DNA from: CAUZJO01 sp963580245
GTDB taxonomy: Bacteria > Sumerlaeota > Sumerlaeia > MVZB01
NCBI GenBank assembly: GCA_963580245.1
Contig: CAUZJO010000106.1
Span: 1 to 16,840 of the forward strand
Length of the DNA: 16,840 bases
Reading direction: 5' to 3'
Shown here: positions 8,332 to 16,635 of the stretch, in pieces
How the letters are laid out: each line of letters begins with the position of its first letter
Position numbering within the stretch: the stretch's first letter is position 1
Translations under genes and position numbers: made by a program
Notes under the pieces: model-generated
What the model was told of the DNA's origin: nothing
Database searches by the model: none
What the model saw: only the letters and a program-made list of their open reading frames with translations

Positions 8332-10484
8332 TCAACCATTCGCTTGAAGAATTCCAACTTTTCGTCTTTTCCCATGGATCCGAAAACTCTTGGTCCCGGG
8401 CGCGAGTGGGCCATGCCGGCCTAGCATTCTAATGTTGGTAATAGGTCCCCGCCGGTCTACCCGGCCATTTAGCACGCCAACGTTTGGAAGTCTATCCGTC
8501 GCAGCATGTAGCTCTGAAGAGGGATCGAGTGACTCGATGACTTGGGGTTGGGGTTGCTGGAACTGTAGGCCCATCAGGCAGGCCTTAGGGTCGGGTAGGG
8601 CGTGGTAGTCGACCCAGGCCACGCGGCAAACGGTCTTATTGAGGCTTTGCCACTGGGGATTCTCACAATGGATCTTGGCCCAGCGCTGCACCGAAACGAT
8701 TTGGGCGTGCATGTCGGAGGTGACGTTGCTCAGTTGGCCCTCGAGCGGATAGGGGCAGAACGTCAGCTCGGGCATGGCCAGCTCCAGCTTGACCGAGACC
8801 GGGTCGGTGACATGGCGAGTCTCGACGCGCCGCTCGGTCCAGATGTCACGGAAGTCATCCAGCAAACCGAGTTGGTGGCGCCAAATCTCGGGCAAGGCGT
8901 GCAGGAACGCATCGACGACCTGCGGGTTGAACATGGTCCCGGCGTTGCTGACGATGTAGTTGATGGTCTTCTCATTGTCCCAGGCGGGTTTGTAGGGCCT
9001 CGAGGTCGTCAGCGCGTCGAACACGTCGGCCACCGAGACGACCTGCGCCTCCAGGGGGATGGCTTCGCCGAGCAGGCTGTCGGGATAGCCCCCGCCGTCG
9101 AAACGCTCGTGGTGCCGCAGGGCGATGATCGCGCCCATTCGCATCAGCGCGGAGTTGCTGTCGTTCAGAATCTTGTAACCCAGGCGCGTGTGGTCTTGCA
9201 TGATCTCCCGCTCTTCGCGGGTCAGGGCCCCGGTCTTGACGAGGATCTCATCAGGCACGCCGATCTTGCCCACGTCGTGCAGCTTGCTTGCCACGGCCAC
9301 GCGCGAAATATAGGCCTCATCCCAACCCAGATGGCGCGAAATCTCGGCCGAATAGGAGGCGATCCGTTTCAAGTGGTTCGAGATGTTCTTGTCGTGCGTC
9401 TCCGAGGCCATGCACAACATGCGAATCGTGTCGTCCTCGAGCATCGTCGCCGGCGCTTCGGCAACCGCCGGCTGACGGACGGGGTTGCGGCCGGCCAGGG
9501 CGTTCTCGGAGACGGAAATGATCGCCGGCCTCTGGGGCGAGCCGCGCTGGATAAGGCCGCGCACCTCCTGGAGCGTGCAATCGTCGGGCAACAGATCGTC
9601 CGCCCCCCACCTGCGGGCCTGTTCGGTGGCCTCGGTCGAGTTGCGCGCGACCATCAGAACGATGTGATGGGCCCAGGAGCCACGTAGCCGCTCGATGGTC
9701 CCGACCTGCTCGTGCACCTCGCGGATGCCAGGCAAGATCGAGATATTCGGCTGCAGCTCTTGACACAGGAGGCGGAACTCGCCGGGGGTCTTGGCCTTCA
9801 GGATATGCACCGACGGGATGGCCTGGCGGATCAGCTCGATCAGGCACCCGGCCGAGGGGTGCTCGGTCAGGACCAGCACCCGGCAGTCAGGCGCCAGGCC
9901 CGACAATTGGCGATAATGCGCCTGCAAGGCCCGCCGCCGCCGCGGCCGCATCAGCTCGAAGCACACCTTGTAGTAGCAGGGGCCGGCGGGGCCGTGGGGT
10001 TGGAGGACTTCCTCGACGCGGGCCAGCGTTTGGCCGTCCAGCGGCTCCTGATGCGCTTCCATCCGCAGGTACTGACCCGTCTCGAGGCTGCAGCGGTCCG
10101 AGTGGTCGCCATCGGCGTGGCCGAGGCACAGCAATCCGCGCTCGGTGGAAAGTTTGGTCAGCACCCCCGGCAGCCGCTCGGCGCAGGTTTCGTCGTCGGC
10201 CCCATCTTGCAACTGATCGTGCAGGGGATCGAGACATTGAGCAGCGGCAGTTCGCGGGAGCTGCCGACGTTCTCGAACGACCACGGAATCCCGGCATTGG
10301 TCCCGTCGGAGGTGGCACTACGCAGTTGGTCCTCGGTCGTCATCGTCCCGCACGGCTTGCAAAAGATGATCCGCTCATCTTCATCCGTGCAGCAGACAAT
10401 CTGCGGATTCCCGCAATCGCATCCCAGGCGCACGCGGCAGCCCCGGCCGTCGGGATCGGTCGAAATCGACAGGATGTTGATCAC
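8332..10484 (-). pseudogene. HD-GYP c-di-GMP phosphodiesterase-type signalling protein, one-base frameshift
   Basis: Restoring one base in a G tract (C run at 10200-10203 on the plus strand) joins two frames into a 717-residue protein starting at GTG 10484, which has AGAGG seven bases upstream. In that numbering, residues 16-45 form a Cys-rich segment (C16, C22, C24, C31, C32, C42, C45), perhaps zinc-binding. Residues about 200-312 resemble a receiver domain that has lost its phosphoacceptor Asp and Lys. Residues about 355-550 are a complete HD-GYP domain: KLHDVGKIG (HD at 403-404), HTRLG, HHERFDGGGYPD (458-469) and SVADVFDALTTSRPYKPAW. Residues about 560-680 look PilZ-like, ending in CRVAWVDY then CLMGLQF. 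HD-GYP enzymes hydrolyse cyclic di-GMP in the cytoplasm; the catalytic residues are intact. Without the frameshift repair, the HD-GYP part could start only at an internal GTG (10284) with no good ribosome-binding site. It is divergent from the STAND-like NTPase gene. The frameshift may be real or a homopolymer error. Confidence 0.8.
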
Positions 10485-10572
10485 TGCGGCGCCTCTGGCG
10501 GCGGATGGGCGACGGAGAGTCGCCACCTGGGGGAACGGTGTACCACCCCTTTACTGATTCGATCCGATGGGC

Positions 10573-10585
10573 CCTAAACTTTAGG
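10573..10585. promoter_or_regulatory. 13-bp perfect palindrome in the divergent intergenic region
   Basis: CCTAAA (10573-10578) and TTTAGG (10580-10585) are perfect inverted arms around one C. The site sits between the divergent HD-GYP gene (start 10484) and the NTPase gene (start 10653), about 30 bases upstream of the proposed NTPase -35 box. A regulator bound here could control both genes. It shares the core TAAACTTT with the palindrome at 7464-7478. That functional role is inference. Confidence 0.35.
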
Positions 10586-10613
10586 TATTTCGTATCCGAA
10601 CCGGGCGTGGGGA

Positions 10614-10643
10614 TTGATCGCACCCTCGCTTTTGGATTATGAT
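10614..10643 (+). promoter_or_regulatory. candidate promoter of the STAND-like NTPase gene
   Basis: TTGATC (10614-10619) and TATGAT (10638-10643) are 18 bases apart and match the sigma70 boxes at 4/6 and 5/6. The predicted start site (about 10650) lies at or just before ATG 10653, and there is no Shine-Dalgarno sequence before that ATG. The transcript may therefore be leaderless. Confidence 0.4.
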
Positions 10644-10652
10644 TTCGTTATC

Positions 10653-12598
10653 ATGCCAGCCACGCCTAAAACGCCGACCAACCCCAGTCCGATCTTCGGC
10701 CGCGCGGACGATCTGACCCGGCTCCACGGGCGGATCGGGAGCAAAGGCCTGACGGCCCTGACCGGCCGGCCCCAGATCGGCAAGTCGCGACTGCTTGAGG
10801 AGTTGATCCGAACCGTCACCGGCGACGGCGAATACCTCGTGGGTTACGCCCAGTCGACCGGCGAGAAGCAAGACCTCCTCCTGCGCACGCTCGTCGATCT
10901 CTACACTCGCTGGCTCAACCACGCCTCCTATCTTGGACAGGCCCGGAGCTTTTACGAACGCCACAGGGGATCGCTCATCGGGAAGGTGGGCGTGGCCGTC
11001 GGGAAACTGCTGGCCCCAGCGCTCAAATTGGAGAACCCCACGGGCATCACAACCGCCGTCGTCAATGAGACGCTCGGCAACCTGACCAAGGCCGAGCAGG
11101 ACCTGGCGACCGCCGGGATTCAGCTTCCGCGTTTGAGTTACGATCTGGCCCTCGAACTGGTGCATGTCCTTCACAAACTGAGCGAAAGACGCGTTGTGCT
11201 CATCATGGACGCCCTCGAACAGTCACCGGCGGTCGAAGAAAAAGCGGCCACGCTGGCCGCGATCATGCGCCGGCTCGAGGAGTGGCCCCCATGCCACGTC
11301 ATCATCGCCTTGCGGGACAACAAGCCCGAGCATGAGGCCTATCGCCAAGCCGAAAGCCTGGTCCGCTCCCACCCGGCGGCCGAAATGGTCCCACTCTCCA
11401 GGATCGAATTGAAGCATGATCTCCCGACGCGCGACGCGCTCCTCGCGCACGTACGCGAAATCGTACCTGCGGCGCGGAAAGTCGCCGACCAGCGGCTGAT
11501 CGAGTTGATCGACGGCCACCCCGGCGTCTTGTATTGGTGGTTTTGGGACCCACCGGCGAATGAAGCGGGACTCGTCCGGCGGGCGCGAGACGCGCACGCG
11601 TATCGCTATGATGAACTCATCGACGATTTTCGTGATTTGATTCAGAAGGGGGGGGACGAGCTGAACCTGTGCTCGCGCCTGGCGCTCTTCCCCGAAATCG
11701 TGACGGCCGACGACTGGGCCATCCATGAAAGCATCGTGCTCGGCGAGATCGCCAAAGATGCCCTCCCACGCCTACAATCGCGCAGGATTCTTGATCCTCA
11801 AGAACCTTATCCCACGTTTGGCCACACGACACGCTACGAGGCCGCCCGCCGCTGGTGGGGCGACCAGGGTGAAGCGAAACCCTTCGCCCGCGAGGAGGCG
11901 GCCCACCTCATCGTTCGCCTCGCCAGCCGGATTCGATCGTACGAGCCTACAGCCATGCCTTTTGCTCAGTCGCTGATCTCATTCCTCCCGGTGGCGGGAC
12001 CATTGAGAATCGCCAAGGATTTTCAAGCTCTCATCGCCTGTGGCTTGGCGGTCTCCCAATCCAGACCCAATGAGCCGTACCAATTACTCGTCGAACGGAA
12101 CGGGCGCCCAACGGCGCTCAGTCTTCCCCGAACCGCAGCCCTCGTCAGCATGGGGCTGTTCAACACGCTCAACGACGCAAGGGCCGAAGACGACCTGGAG
12201 CGGCGCGACCGGCTGCTGGACGAGCTGCGCGCGCGCTGGCCGCCGACCATCCCCAGGACCCCGCCGTCCGCGAACGGCTGGCCATGGGGCTGTTCAACAC
12301 GCTCATCGACGCCAAGGCCGAAAATGATCTGGAGCGGCACGACCGACTCCTGGACGAGCTGCGCGCGCTGGCCGCCGACCACCCCCAGGTTCCCACCGTC
12401 CGCGAGCAACTGGCCATGGGGCTGTTTAATACACTTGCCGCTGCTCCGGGCGAGGAGGTGGGTGTCGAACGTGTCAAATCGTTGTTGGCTGAACTGACGG
12501 CTCTGCTTCACCGATACCCAGACGAGCCAATCATGAAGCAGATCGTGTCTAGGCTTGAAAAATTGGGCCTCGGCGGACCGAGTGGCGTTTCAGAATGA
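10653..12598 (+). pseudogene. STAND-like P-loop NTPase with C-terminal 44-residue repeats, frameshifted in a (GC)n tract
   Basis: From ATG 10653 the protein begins with SPIFGRADDLTRLHG, then Walker A LTGRPQIGKSRLLEEL (GRPQIGKS at 38-45), Walker B VVLIMDALEQ (D186), a sensor-like IIALRDNK (about 217-224) and GHPGVLYWW (GxP at 288-290), which together resemble STAND ATPases. There is no effector domain before the NTPase. A helical region follows, then TPR-like repeats from residue 500: MGLFNTLNDARAEDDLERRD, MGLFNTLIDAKAENDLERHD and a third MGLFNTLAAAPGEE. The first repeat contains (GC)5 at 12227-12236 where the second has (GC)4 at 12361-12368. The two extra bases shift the frame, giving an unrelated tail and a stop at 12497 (614 residues). 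Removing them restores 647 residues ending at TGA 12596-12598. STAND proteins sense signals through their repeats and oligomerise; many act in immunity or signalling. The ligand here is unknown. The GTP- or ATP-binding part is intact in either frame. Confidence 0.75.
12150..12462 (+). repeat. 132-bp coding repeats (44 residues) in the NTPase C-terminus
   Basis: Unit 1 starts at ATGGGGCTGTTCAACACGCT (12150) and is 134 bases long. Unit 2 (12284-12415) is 132 bases. Unit 3 starts at 12416 and is recognisable only over its first part. Units 1 and 2 are nearly identical in DNA, apart from the extra GC pair in unit 1 and scattered substitutions, which points to recent duplication. The unit predicts two helices, as in TPR-type solenoids. 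Confidence 0.85.
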
Positions 12599-12625
12599 TC
12601 TCCCCCCAAAATGATCTCCCCCCAA
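12594..12625. repeat. 16-bp tandem duplication across the NTPase stop codon
   Basis: AATGATCTCCCCCCAA occurs twice head to tail (12594-12609 and 12610-12625). The first copy contains the TGA stop of the restored NTPase frame, and the second lies in the 3' untranslated region. Each carries a C6 homopolymer, a likely slippage site. Confidence 0.9.
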
Positions 12626-12759
12626 ACTTCGACGCCTTGGCGATGTTTGTCTTTATCCAAAGCTCCGGTTTCATGCTAAAGTGGGGTGGCCTGGTCGCGA
12701 CGCGTGCGGTTGGAGGCCGAACCGCGATCTTGAATCATCTCTGTTAGGACAAACAACGC

Positions 12760-15552
12760 ATGCCGATCTCCTGGGAAAAAATCGAGCCGTTGCTCATGAA
12801 AGTCGCCAAGCCGGCCCGTTACGTCGGGGGCGAGTTTAATCAGGTTGTGAAGCCTGGGGCGGGGGTGCGGGTTTGTTTGGCGTTTCCTGATCTGTATGAG
12901 ATTGGGATGTCGTACCATGGGTATCGGTTGCTCTATGAGCGAATCAACGCGGTGGGGGATTGGGCGGCGGAGCGGGCGTTTTGTCCGTGGCCCGACTTCG
13001 AGGCGCTGATGCGCGAGCATGGGATTCCGGTCTATTCGCTCGAGACGCGGCGGGGGCTGGGCGAGTTTGATTGGGTCGGGTTTACGCTCCAGCACGAGGT
13101 CAATTTCACCAATATCCTGACGATGCTCGACCTCTCTAGCATCCCGCTCGAGAGCAAGGACCGCGTCGATCCGTTCCCGATCCTGGTCGGGGGCGGCGAG
13201 GGGAGTTTTTCGCCCGAGCCGCTGGCGCCGTTCCTCGATGCCTTCGCGGTCGGCGACGGCGAGGAGGTCGCCATCGAGATCACGGCCCTGATGGAGCGGG
13301 CCAAGGCGGGCGACTGGGACCGGCGGCGTATCCTGCGCGAGCTGGCCAGGCTGCCGGGCATCTACGTCCCCGAGTTCTACGAGTTCGATTATCACCCCGA
13401 CGGCACGATCAAGGAGGTGAGCCTCGCCCCAGAGGTCCGCGACGAGTCGCCGCCGCCGCCCCGCACGGTCCACAAGCGCTACTTCGACGTGGGCCGTGAT
13501 TTCGGGTCGATCCGGCCGGTCGTTCCACTGATGCGCACGGTCCACGACCGCCTGGCCATCGAGATCCGCCGCGGGTGTGTCAATGGGTGTCGCTTCTGCC
13601 AGGCGGGGATGATCACGCGGCCGGTCAAGGAGCGCTCGCTCGAGCAGATCGTCGAGATCGCCCGCGAGGGGGTCGCCAACACCGGCTACGACGAGATTTC
13701 GCTGCTCTCGCTCAGTTCGGCCGATTACACGATGATCGCCCCGCTGGTGCGCCGCATGACCGAGGAATTCGGTCCCGGGGGCGTATCGGTCTCGCTCCCC
13801 TCGCTGCGGATCAACGGCTTCGACGTCGAATTGGTCGATGAGATCGCGCGTGTGCGCAAGTCGGGCTTCACGTTCGCCCCCGAGGCCGGCACCACCCGGC
13901 TGCGCGACGTGATCAACAAGCCGGTCGACCAGGAGCGGTTCTTCGAGATTATCGAGGACGTCTTCCGGCGCGGGTGGCGGACGATCAAGTTCTACTTCAT
14001 GCTCGGGCTGCCGACCGAGACCTACGCGGACCTGGACGGGATCATCGAGATCTGTGAGCAGGCCGCGCGCATGGGCCGACACCACCACGGCAATAAGATC
14101 AAGGTCAACGTCACGCTCTCGCCGTTCGTCCCTAAATGCAACACCCCGTTCCAGTGGGAGCCGCAGTGCCCGCGCGAGGAGCTGGAGGAGCGCTACCAGT
14201 ACGTCAAGCGCAACATTCGCCATCGGGTGGGCCGCGCCGTCGATATCAAGACCGCCGACACCGGCGCTTCGTTCATTGAGGCGGCCCTGGCGCGAGGGGA
14301 TCGGCGGATGGCGCGCACGATTCGCCGCGTCTGGGAGCTGGGGGCGCGGTTCGACGGCTGGGGCGAGATGTTCGACCTGGGCCTGTGGCTGCGGGCGTTC
14401 AAGGAGACCGGCCTGGACCCCGAATTCTACGCCAATCGCGAGCGTCCCGAGGACGAGATCCTACCCTTCGACCACATCGATTCAAATATCGGGCGGCGTT
14501 TCCTGTGGGTCGATCAGCGGCGGGCGCGTCGCCAGTTGGTCGTCGAGAAATGCGACACCGGCCGCTGCGCCGGCTGCGCGGTGTGCAACGACGTAATCGA
14601 CCACGTGATGGCCGACGAGCGCGAGACGGGTGGCGTGGGGTCCGGGAACCGCAACGGCGGTTCCGCGACCGGAAACGGGCGCCCGAAAAACGGTTCGGAC
14701 CGGCCCCTACCCGTCGCGAATCGGGCCATGGAGCCCGTCATGACCACGCGCGAGGAGGACGCGGAGGATGTCTTATCCGCCGACGAACGCCCAGACCAAG
14801 CCGAGGGCGACACACCGGCCATCATCGAGTGCGGCACCGCGCCAATCACCCCGCCTCAGGCCATCCAGAGGCTGCGCGTGACCTATTCCCGAGCGGGCGC
14901 GCTCCAGTTCATCTCGCATCTCGATTTCGTCAAGGTGATCGCCCTGATCGTGCGGCGGGCGGGGATCCCGGTCGCCTATTCGCAAGGCTTTAACCCCCAG
15001 CCTCGCATCCAGTTCACACCCCCCATGTCGCTGGGGATGCGCGGGGAGCGAGAGATGTTTGACATCATGGTGGCCGAGTGGGTCTCGCCCCGGCAACTGC
15101 TCGGATCACTCTACTCGATCGAGTTGGACGGCCTGGGGTTCCTCGAAGCCGAGGAGATTCCGTTGCGCGCCCCGTCGCTCGAGGCTCAGGTCGAGGCGTC
15201 GCGATTCGGCCTGCGATTCACCAACCCGCCCGGCGCCGAGGAGCAGCAGGAGGTCCCACGCAAGCTCCAGGCCTTCACCGAACAAGACGAATTCGTGGTC
15301 GAGACGCGAAAAAAGAAAGGGACCAAACGGGTCGATCTCAGACATTCGATCATTGACCTGGATTGGACGCCCGGGGATTCCGGCGCGCAGCCGATCGAGC
15401 TTCAGATGACGATCACCCACACGCCGGGTCTCTTTGTTAAACCCCACGAGGCGCTGGGCCACATCCTCGGGCGCCCGCTTGACCTAGCCATCGACGTCCA
15501 GGTCTGCCGTTTGGGTTTTGTGATGAGTGAGAAGCCGGTGGCGGCTGGTTGA
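12760..15552 (+). CDS. B12-binding-type radical SAM protein (TIGR03960-like) fused to DUF2344/TIGR03936
   Basis: This 930-residue protein is intact. Residues about 20-200 resemble the N-terminal region of TIGR03960-type radical SAM proteins, with AFPDLYEIGMSYHGYRLLYE, DWVGFTLQHEVNFTN and PILVGGGEG. The radical SAM core follows: IEIRRGCVNGCRFCQAGM holds C273, C277 and C280, the CxxxCxxC ligands of the [4Fe-4S] cluster that cleaves S-adenosylmethionine; FAPEAGTTRLRDVINK and IKFYFMLGLPTET are further core motifs. Near residue 600 there is a second cysteine group, CDTGRCAGCAVC. Residues about 615-700 are a low-complexity, charged linker. From residue 704 a DUF2344 domain begins (RLRVTYSRAGALQFISHLDF, GFNPQPRIQFTPP). 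In many bacteria these two parts are separate neighbouring genes; here they are fused. Function is not established; the families often stand near ribonuclease G and ribosomal protein genes, which are not seen here. AGGA lies about ten bases before the ATG. Confidence 0.88.
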   Translation: MPISWEKIEPLLMKVAKPARYVGGEFNQVVKPGAGVRVCLAFPDLYEIGMSYHGYRLLYERINAVGDWAAERAFCPWPDFEALMREHGIPVYSLETRRGLGEFDWVGFTLQHEVNFTNILTMLDLSSIPLESKDRVDPFPILVGGGEGSFSPEPLAPFLDAFAVGDGEEVAIEITALMERAKAGDWDRRRILRELARLPGIYVPEFYEFDYHPDGTIKEVSLAPEVRDESPPPPRTVHKRYFDVGRDFGSIRPVVPLMRTVHDRLAIEIRRGCVNGCRFCQAGMITRPVKERSLEQIVEIAREGVANTGYDEISLLSLSSADYTMIAPLVRRMTEEFGPGGVSVSLPSLRINGFDVELVDEIARVRKSGFTFAPEAGTTRLRDVINKPVDQERFFEIIEDVFRRGWRTIKFYFMLGLPTETYADLDGIIEICEQAARMGRHHHGNKIKVNVTLSPFVPKCNTPFQWEPQCPREELEERYQYVKRNIRHRVGRAVDIKTADTGASFIEAALARGDRRMARTIRRVWELGARFDGWGEMFDLGLWLRAFKETGLDPEFYANRERPEDEILPFDHIDSNIGRRFLWVDQRRARRQLVVEKCDTGRCAGCAVCNDVIDHVMADERETGGVGSGNRNGGSATGNGRPKNGSDRPLPVANRAMEPVMTTREEDAEDVLSADERPDQAEGDTPAIIECGTAPITPPQAIQRLRVTYSRAGALQFISHLDFVKVIALIVRRAGIPVAYSQGFNPQPRIQFTPPMSLGMRGEREMFDIMVAEWVSPRQLLGSLYSIELDGLGFLEAEEIPLRAPSLEAQVEASRFGLRFTNPPGAEEQQEVPRKLQAFTEQDEFVVETRKKKGTKRVDLRHSIIDLDWTPGDSGAQPIELQMTITHTPGLFVKPHEALGHILGRPLDLAIDVQVCRLGFVMSEKPVAAG

Positions 15553-15569
15553 GCCCCCGCGACGACGGC

Positions 15570-16289
15570 TCATTCCGCCTTCCGGACCGAGCCGCGCACC
15601 AGGGCGACCACTTCCTCATTTTGGAACGGCTTGGGGAGTATCCCGACAACGTTCGGAATCTCGAGCAGGGGCGTCAGCGAGCTTTCTCCCATGACGCTCA
15701 TGACAACGACCGATACCGATGGGGCGATCTCCCCGAGTTGGTCGATCAGGCGCCCTCCTCGGGCCCCCGGAACCGACGAATCCAGCAGCACCAGTTGGAT
15801 CAATTCATGATAGTCCTTATAAAGGGCCAAGGCGTCGCTGGACGTGGCGGCCGCGACCACGACGTAGCCGGTCTTGATTAGGATGGTGGAAATAAGATCG
15901 AGAATCAGCGGCTCGCTATCGATCACCATGATTTGGGTGGATTCGTTCGGGTTCTCACCCACGCCCCGGCTAATGCTTTCGGAGTCCAGGACATTCGCCA
16001 AGCGCATCTGGTGCAGGAGCTGGCTAATCCCAGGCTGAATGTTTACGAATCGCAACGGCACGCCATGATCCACGTAGCGGCGATAAAAGGACGACAGATG
16101 CCTCAGCGCCCCGGGGTCCATGTGCGTTAACCCTTCAAGATCAAGGATGATCATATCGGGTCGGCCAGCCTCCGCTTCCGAAACCACCTCCGAGAATTGC
16201 TCCACCCGATCCTGACGGAAAAAGCCCGTCAGACGGATCACCGCCGTGTTTTGGGTGATACGGAACGACACGGGAAACTGGTCGTTCAT
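15570..16289 (-). CDS. STAS-domain protein fused to a receiver-like domain
   Basis: The start is set at ATG 16289 because AAGGAG (16298-16303) lies eight bases before it; the frame extends to 16409 but that part is Pro/Ser-rich and lacks such a site. The 239-residue protein has a STAS (anti-anti-sigma-like) domain at about 5-100 (VIRLTGFFRQDRVEQFSEVV, MIILDLEGLTHMDPGALRHL, PLRFVNIQPGISQLL) and a receiver domain at about 118-236 (QIMVIDSEPLILDLI, VLLDSSVPGARGG, VVVMSVMGES, GILPKPFQNEEV). Phosphoacceptor Asp170, Ser198 and Lys220 are present; the usual second acidic residue after Asp124 is Ser125, though Glu126 follows. In the STAS domain the position normally holding the phosphorylated Ser (DSSG) is Pro (DPGA), so regulation by an RsbW-type kinase is unlikely. 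It may link a histidine kinase signal to a partner-switching or sulfate-transporter-type STAS interaction. No kinase is adjacent. It converges with the radical SAM gene, 17 bases apart. Confidence 0.85.
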   Translation of the reverse strand: MNDQFPVSFRITQNTAVIRLTGFFRQDRVEQFSEVVSEAEAGRPDMIILDLEGLTHMDPGALRHLSSFYRRYVDHGVPLRFVNIQPGISQLLHQMRLANVLDSESISRGVGENPNESTQIMVIDSEPLILDLISTILIKTGYVVVAAATSSDALALYKDYHELIQLVLLDSSVPGARGGRLIDQLGEIAPSVSVVVMSVMGESSLTPLLEIPNVVGILPKPFQNEEVVALVRGSVRKAE

Positions 16290-16446
16290 GGGAGAGGCTC
16301 CTTGTAACGGAGGCGACGCGGAGCGCAACGCGGAACGGGTGGGAACATTGATCGGATTGGGCGTCATGGATCGGTGCTCCGGCGCGGCGTGTTTCGGTTC
16401 GGAACCCAACGAAAACCCTCCGGCCCAAACCGCAGCCGCAACGGAT

Positions 16447-16458
16447 TATTGATCAATA
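16447..16458. promoter_or_regulatory. 12-bp perfect palindrome TATTGATCAATA
   Basis: This perfect palindrome lies about 160 bases upstream of the STAS-receiver start and 12 bases before the proposed left end of the IS1380-type element. It could be an operator for the STAS-receiver gene or part of the insertion target. No other evidence chooses between them. Confidence 0.3.
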
Positions 16459-16574
16459 CTGGGAAACACGCCTATCGTGAAATCCCTGACAAAGAAGAGT
16501 AAAATTCCTTACACCCCCCAGTCGCCGGCGGCGAGTCCGTCGCATGTTCATATATATAAGCCCATATTTCCCAT

Positions 16575-16601
16575 TTGAGAAATAGAAAGTCATGGTATAA
16601 T
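16575..16601 (+). promoter_or_regulatory. transposase promoter
   Basis: TTGAGA (16575-16580, 5/6 match to the -35 box) and a perfect TATAAT (16596-16601) are 15 bases apart, slightly short of the ideal 17. ATTTC (16567-16571) and GAAAT (16579-16583) form a small inverted repeat over the -35 box. Transcription would start near 16608, giving a leader of under 30 bases before ATG 16636. Confidence 0.5.
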
Positions 16602-16635
16602 TTTTCAAATGGCCGATGAATAAAGGCTGAAGTCG

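Noticed and set aside
8602..10557. Plus-strand open frames of 361 and 281 codons opposite the HD-GYP gene
   Set aside because: These are antisense shadows: His/Gly/Arg-rich, with no motifs, and the minus strand has an unmistakable HD-GYP domain.
10653..12598. Complete antiviral STAND (Avs-like) defence gene
   Set aside because: The NTPase resembles STAND proteins but has no N-terminal nuclease, protease or other effector domain, and no defence genes are next to it. A defence role is not supported by the sequence alone.
12676..14223. 515-codon antisense open frame inside the radical SAM gene
   Set aside because: It is a long mirror frame caused by GC-rich codons on the opposite strand. It is Arg/Asp/Leu-rich, shows no recognisable family, and the plus strand carries clear radical SAM motifs.
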